A stretch of DNA of 12,758 nt from assembly GCA_937898375.1 (NCBI GenBank), contig CALEJX010000435.1, positions 1-12,758 of the forward strand, given 5' to 3'. The DNA comes from an uncultured Ruminococcus sp. Its GTDB lineage: Bacteria; Bacillota; Clostridia; Oscillospirales; Ruminococcaceae. Shown one piece after another: positions 1 to 6,272 of this stretch. Each line of letters begins with the position of its first letter. Position 1 is the stretch's first letter. The position numbers and the translations under genes are program-made. Under the pieces are notes generated by a model, which searched no databases, had not been told where the DNA came from, and saw only the letters and a program-made list of their open reading frames with translations.

Positions 1-2021
1 GAACGTGCCTTTTCAAAGGTGAACACGCCCTGACCCTGCGTCATTTGTCTGAGAAGCAATGTGAAGTCTGCCATTTCAGCCATTGGCACTTCTGCAACTA
101 TCTCGGTCATGCCCTTCTTTTCGGCAGGATTCATGCCGAGAACTCTGCCTCTTCTCTTGTTAAGTTCGCCCATCATGTCGCCTGTGTTATCGTCAGGTAC
201 GAAAACGCTCAAAGAGCCGATAGGTTCGAGGAGAACAGGCTCTGCCTGACGCATACCCTCTTTGTATGCGATCGAAGCTGCCATTTTGAATGCCATTTCC
301 GAGCTGTCAACAGGGTGATATGAGCCGTCCACGAGGATAGCTTTCAGACCTACCACTGGGAAGCCTGCGAGAACGCCTTTCTTTACGCTTTCCTGCAAGC
401 CCTTTTCTACGGCTGGGAAGAAGTTCTTTGGAACTGCTCCTCCGAACACCTTTTCTTCAAATACAAGGTCGTCAGATACGCATGGCTCAAATTCTATCCA
501 AACGTCGCCATACTGTCCATGACCGCCTGACTGCTTCTTATGTCTGCCCTGCACTTTGACTTTCTTTCTGATAGTTTCACGATAGGAGATCTTTGGTACA
601 GAAGTTTCTACTTCAACGCCGAATGTTCCTGCAAGTCTGCCCACAACTGAATCAAGGTGAAGTCCGCCCAAAGTGCTTAGTATCATCTCGTTTGTTGACG
701 GGTCAAGCTTATAATCTATGGTAAGGTCTTCTTCCATAAGTCTTGTCATTGCAGCGGATATCTTGCTTTCGTCGCCCTGCTTTTTAGCTTTTACTGCCAT
801 TTTATAGCATGGCTTAGGGAAAGTCAGAGGTGCAAACTTGACAACTCTTGCGGAGTCACAGATAGTATCGTTAGTGTTCACGTTCATCTTCATTGCAACA
901 ACGATATCTCCGCAGCCCGCTTCGGCAACGTCTATCTGCTTTTTGCCCTGAAGCGTAACAAGCTTTCCGACCTTTTCGGTGCTTCCTGTGGCAGCGTTCA
1001 CAACTTCCTTGTTAGGTACAAGCTTTCCTGAAAATACCTTTATGTATGACATCTTGCCAACAAATGGGTCGGCAACTGTCTTGAATACAAATGCGCTCAT
1101 AGGGTCGCTTTCAACGCAAGCCACTTCCACAGCTTCGCCGTCTGCTGTTTCGCCTATCATAGCGTCCTTTTCTGACGGCGGTGGGAGCAAGAGGTCAATC
1201 TCCTTAAGAAGCATATCAACGCCAGAGAGGTCTGTAGAAGACACGCAGGTAACAGGAGTTATAACACCCGAATTCATGCCGTTATGTATTCCGTCGATAA
1301 GCTCTTTCTGTGTAAATGCTTCGCCTGAGAAGAACTTTTCAAAAAGCACCTCATCAGTTTCTGCAACGGCTTCGGACACGGCTTCGATAAGTCCGTCGAT
1401 ACGATATTCCATTTTCTCTGATACCTCAGCAGTAGGCATATCAGTTTCAACTGCCTTGCCGTCTTCATACTTATAAGCTTTCATCTCTATGAGATTTACA
1501 TAAGAAACTATCTTTCTGTCTGCAATAACAGGCACAACAACAGGACAAACTGTAGGTCCGAACTCCGCTTTGAGCTGGGTAAGAACGTTATTGAAGTTTG
1601 CGTTATCATCATCAAGCTTTGTTACAACGAACATTGTAGGTTTGCCCATTTCCTTTGCAAGGTCATAAGCCTTGTGAGTGCCTACACGAACGCCTGATTT
1701 GCCTGATACAGTGATGAGTACACAACCGCTTGCGGCAATGCCCTCGACAGCTTCGCCCTCGTAATCGAACATACCAGGAGTATCAAGAAGATTTACCTTG
1801 AACTCGCCAGTTTCAAGAGAAGAAAGAGAGGTGTAAACAGAACATTTTCTCTTTATTTCATCAGGGGTGTAATCAGAAACAGTGTTTCCGTCAGTTACCT
1901 TGCCGAGCCTGTCAGTAGCTCCGCTTTTATATAGCAGTGCCTCAGTCAGAGAGGTCTTTCCAGAACCTGCCTGACCTGCAATAGCAATATTTTTTATTTT
2001 TGTGCTGTCGTATTTTTTCAA
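1..2021 (-). CDS. EF-G-like translation GTPase (EF-G paralogue), C-terminus cut by window edge
   Basis: About 673 codons are present; EF-G proteins are usually near 690, so only a short C-terminal piece is missing. The protein opens with a P-loop (GQAGSGKT, residues 16-23), then DTPG at 80-83 and TKLD at 134-137 in place of NKxD. Further on are the EF-G domain IV signature (QSGGHGQYGDVW) and the C-terminal motif MMGELNKRRGRVLGM, so the whole G-to-V domain order of EF-G is there. It is not the housekeeping EF-G: that protein has a GHIDAGKT P-loop, an RGIT switch I and DTPGH, whereas this one has Gln in the P-loop, RKCS at 58-61 and DTPGM. It fits the second EF-G-like group of Firmicutes, whose role is poorly defined. 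The start is TTG: an in-frame TAG lies six codons upstream and GGAG sits 8 bases before it. Its promoter is at 2118-2146, so it is probably transcribed alone or as a first gene. Confidence 0.9.
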   Translation of the reverse strand, partial: MKKYDSTKIKNIAIAGQAGSGKTSLTEALLYKSGATDRLGKVTDGNTVSDYTPDEIKRKCSVYTSLSSLETGEFKVNLLDTPGMFDYEGEAVEGIAASGCVLITVSGKSGVRVGTHKAYDLAKEMGKPTMFVVTKLDDDNANFNNVLTQLKAEFGPTVCPVVVPVIADRKIVSYVNLIEMKAYKYEDGKAVETDMPTAEVSEKMEYRIDGLIEAVSEAVAETDEVLFEKFFSGEAFTQKELIDGIHNGMNSGVITPVTCVSSTDLSGVDMLLKEIDLLLPPPSEKDAMIGETADGEAVEVACVESDPMSAFVFKTVADPFVGKMSYIKVFSGKLVPNKEVVNAATGSTEKVGKLVTLQGKKQIDVAEAGCGDIVVAMKMNVNTNDTICDSARVVKFAPLTFPKPCYKMAVKAKKQGDESKISAAMTRLMEEDLTIDYKLDPSTNEMILSTLGGLHLDSVVGRLAGTFGVEVETSVPKISYRETIRKKVKVQGRHKKQSGGHGQYGDVWIEFEPCVSDDLVFEEKVFGGAVPKNFFPAVEKGLQESVKKGVLAGFPVVGLKAILVDGSYHPVDSSEMAFKMAASIAYKEGMRQAEPVLLEPIGSLSVFVPDDNTGDMMGELNKRRGRVLGMNPAEKKGMTEIVAEVPMAEMADFTLLLRQMTQGQGVFTFEKAR

Positions 2022-2029
2022 GTTGATCG

Positions 2030-2033
2030 CTCC
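2030..2033 (-). promoter_or_regulatory. Ribosome binding site fixing the TTG start of the EF-G-like gene
   Basis: GGAG on the minus strand, 8 bases before the TTG at 2021. An in-frame TAG is found just upstream, so no earlier start is possible. A perfect 5-bp hairpin (GCCGT, loop of 3, ACGGC; 2041-2053) lies a few bases upstream. The bases TCCAA around its loop could also pair with TTGGA of the ribosome binding site, which is suggestive only. Confidence 0.7.
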
Positions 2034-2117
2034 AATCTATGCCGTTGGACGGCTTAATGTGATATGCGATTTAATTATATGTATCATTTACACAAAATAT
2101 ATCAACCGCATAAGATA

Positions 2118-2146
2118 ATTATATACTATTTTCACATAAATAGCAA
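2118..2146 (-). promoter_or_regulatory. Sigma-A type promoter of the EF-G-like gene
   Basis: On the minus strand, TTGCTA (2141-2146) and a perfect TATAAT (2118-2123) are separated by exactly 17 bases. The transcript would start near 2111, giving a leader of about 90 bases before the TTG start. A second TATAAT closer to the gene has no well-spaced -35 partner. Confidence 0.7.
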
Positions 2147-2222
2147 GAGCGGAGAGAGAAATTTCTTTCGTGAATGTGAACAAAGTTTAGACTTGTTATA
2201 AAGCAGATTGCACAAGGGGGAG

Positions 2223-2421
2223 GAGCGCAAGCTCAAGTGAGGAGCGGGGTTTAAGTGAGGAGTGAGGAGTGAGGAATGGCATAGCTATACAGAGTGAGAA
2301 GCCAGCACCGAGCGAAGCGAGCAATAAAGCGCAGGGTCAAGCCCGGCGCCAGAGGGCTTGTGGGGTCAAGGGGCAAAGCCCCTGCGGAGTTTGAGGCAGA
2401 GCCTCAATAGGCATAAGCCTA
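2223..2421. repeat. Chain of short perfect hairpins in a gene-free gap
   Basis: Five hairpins are visible: GAGC-GCAA-GCTC (2223-2234); CAAGCCC with GGGCTTG (2338-2360, loop 9); AGGGGC-AAA-GCCCCT (2369-2383); TTGAGGC-AGA-GCCTCAA (2391-2407); and TAGGC-ATAA-GCCTA (2408-2421). The last three are almost back to back and each has a 3- or 4-base loop flanked by GC and GC. Between the first two lies an AGTGAGG tandem. No open frame here looks like a protein. It resembles the hairpin-rich intergenic repeats of gut Clostridia rather than a known RNA class. Whether it is transcribed cannot be told from sequence. Confidence 0.6.
2253..2278. repeat. AGTGAGG tandem (three copies) ending in AATG
   Basis: AGTGAGG occurs three times in a row at 2254-2274, followed by AATG. 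A closely related stretch lies on the opposite strand at 10075-10122, in the gap between the acetyltransferase and esterase genes. The two are therefore members of one dispersed repeat family in this genome. Confidence 0.6.
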
Positions 2422-2470
2422 CAAGCGGTGCAGAATGAAAAAAGACGAAGTGCAAAGTAATGATAAAAAC

Positions 2471-2508
2471 AAAGCGGTGTCGGAGTGTAATGCTCTGCGC
2501 CGCTTTTT
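2471..2508. terminator. Orphan terminator-like hairpin
   Basis: AAAGCGGTG pairs with CGCCGCTTT (one G-T pair); the inner part adds a short GAG/CTC stem. The plus strand continues with a run of five T and the minus strand with TTTGTTTTT, so it could stop transcription in either direction. No gene ends nearby: the nearest is spoVFB, which has its own terminator more than 400 bases away. It may end an unrecognised transcript from the hairpin region at 2223-2421, or be part of a mobile repeat. Confidence 0.45.
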
Positions 2509-2581
2509 CTGTCCTCCTGCACAACGTAAAATCCGCAAAGAGCGACAGCGATTTTGCGGCGTGGCAAACCATAGCATAATT

Positions 2582-2608
2582 GTAGGGGCTGGCGCCCTCG
2601 ACAGCCCG
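2582..2608 (-). repeat. Palindromic repeat, GGGC...GCCCCTAC family, divergent reversed copy
   Basis: Read on the minus strand, GGGCTG pairs with CAGCCC around a GC-rich loop and the unit ends in CCCTAC, like the copies at 2663, 8106, 8188, 8369 and 8447. This copy faces the other way and has a different stem and a longer loop. A separate inverted repeat (CCGCAAA with TTTGCGG, 2533-2559) lies just before it. Confidence 0.5.
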
Positions 2609-2662
2609 TTTCGGGGAGCGGCATGGTTTGAATTTGTACATACCATGTGGGTGAACAAAAGC

Positions 2663-2685
2663 GGGCGAACGCTGTTCGCCCCTAC
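2663..2685 (+). repeat. Palindromic repeat, GGGCGAAC...GTTCGCCC type
   Basis: GGGCGAAC and GTTCGCCC form an 8-bp perfect stem with a 3-base loop (GCT), followed by CTAC. The same unit with only the loop changed is found at 8188-8210 and 8447-8469, more than 5 kb away. Stem and tail are kept while the loop varies, as expected for REP-like or miniature mobile repeats. Confidence 0.75.
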
Positions 2686-2808
2686 CGTTGTTTGTGGGGT
2701 TATCAGGGGTTGTGCGATACATTTGTATTGGTGATGTTTCACGATATTGTGTGGATGTGCCGTGTGAGGATAACGAAAATGAGATTGCAAACGAAACGTC
2801 GAGAGTGT

Positions 2809-2858
2809 GGGACGTCGCATTTCTGCAAAGCAGAAATTGCGCTGCTCCCCCTACATGG
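2809..2858 (+). repeat. GGGACGTCG / TTTCTGC hairpin repeat, copy 1
   Basis: The unit begins GGGACGTCG, contains the perfect palindrome ATTTCTGCAAAGCAGAAAT (2819-2837), and ends in CCCCCTACATGG. The copy at 8264-8312 has the same order of parts and differs at only a few bases. The CCCCTAC tail is shared with the GGGCGAAC and GGGCGACC repeats, so these look like modules of one family. The 80 bases after it, up to the spoVFB terminator, hold nothing I recognise. Confidence 0.7.
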
Positions 2859-2940
2859 TTTGTGCGGTTATCAATGTGGTGCGATAAACAGAAGATATGA
2901 ATGTACAAAAATCAGGTGCAAACCTACGGATATACGCAAA

Positions 2941-2969
2941 AAAGCCCTCCGAATGGGTCGGAGAGCTTT
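2941..2969 (-). terminator. Rho-independent terminator of spoVFAB
   Basis: A 12-position stem (2941-2952 with 2958-2969, one C-A mismatch, 5-base loop) begins 3 bases after the spoVFB stop and is followed on the minus strand by a run of T. It ends the spoVFAB transcript. Confidence 0.85.
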
Positions 2970-2972
2970 GCT

Positions 2973-3557
2973 TTATTTTACCCTTATGATAGGCTGTAGC
3001 TGCACGCCGTCAAGAGCCGACTGAATAGTTTCGGGTATGAGTTCAAGTTCAGCCACTATGGAGTTTGGCTTCTTTTCGCAGTTGTCCTGCGAATATGGTA
3101 CAAAATAGTAGTTTCTCAGATTTTGCAGATAACCTATGTTTTTGGCACACCCTGCCAGTGCGTCATTTGTCGATATGGCGATGACCACCGGACAGGCGTT
3201 TCTCAGGTGACTTTTTACCGCCATGGTGGCTGGGGTGTCCGTCAAGCCCAATGCAAGCTTCGCCGCAGTGTTTGAGGTGCAGGGTGCTACTACCATGATA
3301 TCACACATCTTTTTCGGTCCGATAGGCTCGGCTTCTTCTATGGTGCGTATGACCTTGCGGTTTGCTATGGCTTCAAGGCGTTTGATGTTTTCTTCCGCTG
3401 TACCGAAACGTGTGGATATAGATGCGGCGTTGAAAGACATAATTGGCACAAGCTCTGCGCCCTGCTGCACAAGCCGTTCTGCGGCGGCAAATGCTTTTTC
3501 AAAGGTACAGAAAGAGCCGGTCATGCAAAAGCCTATCCGTATGCCGTCAAGTGACAT
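2973..3557 (-). CDS. spoVFB: Dipicolinate synthase subunit B
   Basis: 194 residues with the flavoprotein-like fold of SpoVFB/DpaB: N-terminal GIRIGFCMTGSFCTF (5-19), SFNAASISTRFG (41-52), VVAPCTSNTAAKLALGLTDTP (89-109), STNDALAG (129-136) and KKPNSIVAE (162-170). The B. subtilis protein is about 200 residues and I recall it as matching along its whole length. With SpoVFA it makes dipicolinic acid in the mother cell during sporulation from a lysine-pathway intermediate; the product is then stored with calcium in the spore core. An ATG six codons earlier (3575) is in frame, but AAAGGGG lies 8 bases before the ATG at 3557, which also fits the family N-terminus. The reading frame overlaps the end of spoVFA, so translation is probably coupled. 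A terminator follows at once. No lysine-pathway genes (asd, dapG, dapA) follow it here, unlike in Bacillus. Confidence 0.93.
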   Translation of the reverse strand: MSLDGIRIGFCMTGSFCTFEKAFAAAERLVQQGAELVPIMSFNAASISTRFGTAEENIKRLEAIANRKVIRTIEEAEPIGPKKMCDIMVVAPCTSNTAAKLALGLTDTPATMAVKSHLRNACPVVIAISTNDALAGCAKNIGYLQNLRNYYFVPYSQDNCEKKPNSIVAELELIPETIQSALDGVQLQPIIRVK

Positions 3558-4416
3558 TCTTTGTTCCCCTTTCATTCAAAATGTCCGTGACTGTTCGGGC
3601 GATTATCTCTCCTGCGGTCATAGGTGCGGCTTTTGCCGGAAGTCCCAATGCCCATACCACACGCCTGTTCAGCTTTGCGGCAGTTTCAAAATCAACTCCG
3701 CCAGGTCTGGAAGCAAGGTCTATGATAAGAGAGTTTTTATCCATTACGCCCAAAAGCTTTTCATCAAGTATCATGGCAGGGACGGTATTTATTATTATAG
3801 TATACCCTGAAATATTATCCGCAAGATCGGCGATAAGCTCTGCCTTATAGCCTGCACCCTCGGCTTCTGCAAGTGCAGAAAGCTTTCTTGCGGATATTGT
3901 CACATCTGCGCCGACAGCTCGAAAAAGCTTTGCGCAGGCTTTCGCTACTCTGCCATAGCCGATAACGAGGGTGGTCGAGCCGTTCACGGTGACGGCAAGC
4001 TCCTGCATGGCTATTTGCAAAGCGCCCTCCGCCGTGGGGATACAATTTCTTATAACAAGCTCCTCTCGCTTGTAGTAATCCTTAACGTCGAAGCCGAGAG
4101 AGGAGAAATATTCTATTTGATCACGGCGGAGGAGACCGCCTGTGACGAGAGCGTTTTTCTTCAGGTGGGGTGAAACGTCACTGCATGATACCTTTACATT
4201 ACGGCAGGAAGGGATATCGAGCCCGTCAGCTTTCATGAGGGGCAGTACGAGAACGTCCGCCTTTTCGGTAAGCTGATCGAGGTGAGCGAGGGGGATAGTG
4301 ACCTCGCCTTTATCGTCCATGCCGTAAGTATAGACCCTGCCGAGTTTAGAGAGAGTCTGAGCTGTATATGTCTGTCTTGCGTCACCGCCGACGCAGAGGA
4401 AAACTGTTTTTTTCAT
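3547..4416 (-). CDS. spoVFA: Dipicolinate synthase subunit A
   Basis: 289 residues; the B. subtilis protein has about 297. The N-terminal domain begins MKKTVFLCVGGDARQTY. A Rossmann domain follows with a nucleotide-binding loop VIGYGRVAKACAKLF (151-165), then NTVPAMILD (210-218), LIIDLASRPGGVDF (230-243) and LPAKAAPMTAGEII (259-272), all typical of SpoVFA/DpaA. It is the NAD(P)-binding subunit that, with SpoVFB, forms dipicolinic acid for the spore core. The frame stays open 26 codons further upstream to an ATG at 4494, but that extension is unlike the family. A strong AGGAGGT lies 6 bases before the ATG at 4416, so I use that start. It overlaps spoVFB by 11 bases and is the first gene of this two-gene unit. 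Expression late in the mother cell (sigma-K in B. subtilis) is known for the family; see the weak candidate promoter at 4460-4489. Confidence 0.94.
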   Translation of the reverse strand: MKKTVFLCVGGDARQTYTAQTLSKLGRVYTYGMDDKGEVTIPLAHLDQLTEKADVLVLPLMKADGLDIPSCRNVKVSCSDVSPHLKKNALVTGGLLRRDQIEYFSSLGFDVKDYYKREELVIRNCIPTAEGALQIAMQELAVTVNGSTTLVIGYGRVAKACAKLFRAVGADVTISARKLSALAEAEGAGYKAELIADLADNISGYTIIINTVPAMILDEKLLGVMDKNSLIIDLASRPGGVDFETAAKLNRRVVWALGLPAKAAPMTAGEIIARTVTDILNERGTKNVT

Positions 4417-4422
4417 ATGGAT

Positions 4423-4429
4423 ACCTCCT
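4423..4429 (-). promoter_or_regulatory. Ribosome binding site fixing the spoVFA start
   Basis: AGGAGGT on the minus strand, 6 bases before the ATG at 4416. It excludes the longer in-frame start at 4494, which has no such site. Confidence 0.8.
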
Positions 4430-4459
4430 GTGGGACTATGCCTGATAGAGTTATATATA

Positions 4460-4489
4460 ATTATATGTATCGGAGGGTGAAATGTTACC
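4460..4489 (-). promoter_or_regulatory. Possible sporulation sigma factor promoter of spoVFA
   Basis: On the minus strand CATATAAT (4460-4467) is one base from the sigma-E -10 consensus CATACAnT, and CATA is also the sigma-K -10 core. About 15 bases upstream lies TAACAT, which has the AC expected of a sigma-K -35. No good sigma-A -35 is present. The 131-base gap between the PHP gene and spoVFA is otherwise AT-rich and holds no clear terminator. This is inference from weak consensus matches. Confidence 0.3.
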
Positions 4490-4547
4490 AGCAAAACAAA
4501 ACGCCCCTATCCCTGCAAAACAAGAATTGCGGCGCTTTGATACGATA

Positions 4548-5408
4548 TCATATTTCTATCTTGATAAACTTCGGCTCGTGCTTTTTGAAATAGGTCAGGT
4601 ACTTAAAGCCTGCCGCCTGCGCCATTTCTACACCTGCGGAAATGTCTCTGCCAATATCGGTTGTGCGGTGGGCGTCTGAGCCTATGGTCAATATCTCGCC
4701 GCCGAGGGATCTGTAGAGCTTCACATAGCCAAGGTCTGGGAGGGGCTTGCCGTATTTTTGGCGCAAGCCTGAGACGTTTATCTCTATGCCCTTGCCTTTT
4801 TGGATAAGTGTACAAAAAATTTCTCTGATAATTTCTTCGTATGGGGTGAGGTCTATTTGTATGCCGCAATCCCCTTGGATATATCGCAGAGGGTAGGTGA
4901 GGTGTCCTAAAACGTCGAATTTGCCCCATTTGCACATTTCAAGCATTTCTTTGAAATAGTCATCGAGGAGAGCATAAATTTGTGACAAGTCCATATTTTT
5001 GTACTCTATCCAATAGAAATCGTCCTTGCCTTTGTTTTGATGATGAGAGCCTATGATAAAATCAAGACGGCTGTCGGCGGCTATCTCCTCGGCAAATTCT
5101 ATATCCTGCAAAGGCTGTCCAAGCTCTATACCGCAGAGGAAATTTAAGCCCTCTAGGTGCTGGGCGGCTTCATACTGGGCCGCTATGCTGGTGGGGGCAT
5201 ACTCACCTGAGCCGTACATAATGCCGTCTTTCAGGGCTTCGGGATCGCCGTAAAAGTCGGCTTTATAGCGAAAATTGCAGTCGCAGTGGTCGGTTATGGC
5301 GAACGCCGCCAAGCCAAGTTCTTTGGCTTTGGCTAAAGACTGCTGGACAGTTCCCTCGCCGTCGGGGGAAAAGCCTGTATGGGTGTGCATATCTATAAGG
5401 GTTTTCAT
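4548..5408 (-). CDS. PHP-domain phosphoesterase, histidinol-phosphatase (HisJ) type
   Basis: 286 residues with all PHP metal motifs in order: HTHT (8-11), SPDGEG near 14, TDHCD (39-43), GIELGQP (93-99), IIGSHH (118-123), GHLTYPLRY (168-176) and a final SDAH (244-247) that is part of the trinuclear metal site. Length and order match HisJ-type histidinol-phosphatases (about 270-285 residues), which release phosphate from L-histidinol phosphate. No his gene is nearby; the neighbour upstream is a sugar isomerase-like gene 30 bases away. The true substrate could therefore be another phosphate ester, as is common in this family. AGGAGG lies just before the ATG. The gene is probably co-transcribed with the isomerase-like gene. 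Confidence 0.85.
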   Translation of the reverse strand: MKTLIDMHTHTGFSPDGEGTVQQSLAKAKELGLAAFAITDHCDCNFRYKADFYGDPEALKDGIMYGSGEYAPTSIAAQYEAAQHLEGLNFLCGIELGQPLQDIEFAEEIAADSRLDFIIGSHHQNKGKDDFYWIEYKNMDLSQIYALLDDYFKEMLEMCKWGKFDVLGHLTYPLRYIQGDCGIQIDLTPYEEIIREIFCTLIQKGKGIEINVSGLRQKYGKPLPDLGYVKLYRSLGGEILTIGSDAHRTTDIGRDISAGVEMAQAAGFKYLTYFKKHEPKFIKIEI

Positions 5409-5438
5409 AAGTCCTCCTATCTGTACGAAAATTTGTAC

Positions 5439-6218
5439 TTATATGGAATCGTAGAGCTTTTCAAGCTGTTTCGCCGCTTCTGCCGCACGTCTTACAAAGC
5501 TGTCAGGTGCAGAGTTTCGGTACATGGGGGATTTTGACATATAAAGTTCCAATGACAGCGGTGGCTGGTGGTCGAGGGCTTTAAGCTTTCTGAGAAATTT
5601 CTCAAAATCGAGGTTGCCGTCAAAGGGTATCATATGCCCGTCAGTGTTGCCGTCGTTATCGTGGATATGCAGGCAGGTAAGCTTGCTGCCGAACTTTGAC
5701 AGGCAATCGGTATTCTTTGAGAAGCAATTTTCGTGCCCTGTGTCATAGCAGAATTTCACGTTATCGTGGTTGCCGAATTCGTCAAAAAGCACGTCAAGAA
5801 ACTGTGGGAGCTGGATATTCTCAAAGGCGATATCAACGCCGTTTTCCTTGCCACACTGTATTATCTTACCGAAATTCTCTATGCCGAAACGTGAGACTTC
5901 GGGGGGAACAAGTCCGTCAGTGGGGTGGCATATCATGGTTTTTATGCCGTTTTCGCCGCACACTCTGACACATTCCAATGTTCGGTCGAGGATATATTCG
6001 CTTTCGGGGCATATTGTCCAAAGGGCATTCATGCGGTCGAACTGGGAATGGACATTTTCTATTTCCAGTCCAAAATTTCGTACTATATCATACTGTGTGT
6101 ATTTTAATCCGTCAGAAAAGCCAAGCATAACGCCGTCAAAGCCGTTCTCTTTTATAAGTCTTATACGCTCCTCAAAGGGTATTTTAAAGGTGAAATCTGC
6201 AAACATACAGCGTTTCAA
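5439..6218 (-). CDS. Sugar phosphate isomerase/epimerase-like TIM-barrel protein
   Basis: 259 residues of the xylose isomerase-like/AP endonuclease 2 barrel. Likely metal and substrate residues lie where expected: His57 (VHSQF), His98 (CHPTDG), Glu133 (AFENIQ), Asp159 and His162 (YDTGHENCF), His184 and His186 (LHIHDNDG), His195 (DGHMIPFDG) and Glu224 (LELYM). Members convert ketoses, inosose or hydroxypyruvate, or act as endonuclease IV; the substrate cannot be told from sequence. The DxxGxxDGHxxPFxGxxDF pattern is the usual one for the sugar epimerase-like group rather than for DNA repair enzymes. The start is TTG with AAGGAGG 8 bases upstream; the next ATG (codon 5) has no such site. The PHP gene follows 30 bases after it. 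There is no own promoter that I can see; a hairpin sits between it and the UPF0210 gene. Confidence 0.85.
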   Translation of the reverse strand: MKRCMFADFTFKIPFEERIRLIKENGFDGVMLGFSDGLKYTQYDIVRNFGLEIENVHSQFDRMNALWTICPESEYILDRTLECVRVCGENGIKTMICHPTDGLVPPEVSRFGIENFGKIIQCGKENGVDIAFENIQLPQFLDVLFDEFGNHDNVKFCYDTGHENCFSKNTDCLSKFGSKLTCLHIHDNDGNTDGHMIPFDGNLDFEKFLRKLKALDHQPPLSLELYMSKSPMYRNSAPDSFVRRAAEAAKQLEKLYDSI

Positions 6219-6226
6219 TCTGTTTT

Positions 6227-6233
6227 CCTCCTT
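6227..6233 (-). promoter_or_regulatory. Ribosome binding site fixing the TTG start at 6218
   Basis: AAGGAGG on the minus strand, 8 bases before TTG. The nearest ATG is 12 bases further on, too far from this site. Confidence 0.75.
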
Positions 6234-6243
6234 ACCAAAAACA

Positions 6244-6263
6244 GCGGCAGAATGATCTGCCGC
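6244..6263 (-). terminator. Terminator or attenuator between the UPF0210 and isomerase genes
   Basis: Perfect 8-bp stem GCGGCAGA/TCTGCCGC with a 4-base loop, followed on the minus strand by TGTTTTT. It begins 9 bases after the UPF0210 stop and ends 10 bases before the ribosome binding site of the next gene. With no promoter visible for that next gene, partial read-through is likely. Confidence 0.7.
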
Positions 6264-6272
6264 CGTGAAAAT

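Noticed and set aside
979..1476. 165-codon open frame on the plus strand
   Set aside because: It is antisense to the EF-G-like gene, has Ser/Thr-rich low-complexity composition typical of shadow frames and no ribosome binding site or promoter.
2197..2202. TATAAA box on the plus strand before the hairpin chain
   Set aside because: The hexamer 17 bases upstream matches only half of the -35 consensus, so I do not call a promoter for the hairpin region.
2337..3024. Several overlapping open frames of 70-180 codons on both strands in the gap before the EF-G-like gene
   Set aside because: They run through palindromic repeats and hairpins, overlap each other in several frames, lack good ribosome binding sites and have no recognisable protein motifs.
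3547..4494. Longer form of SpoVFA starting at 4494
   Set aside because: The added 26 residues are unlike the family N-terminus, and the strong ribosome binding site sits before the ATG at 4416.
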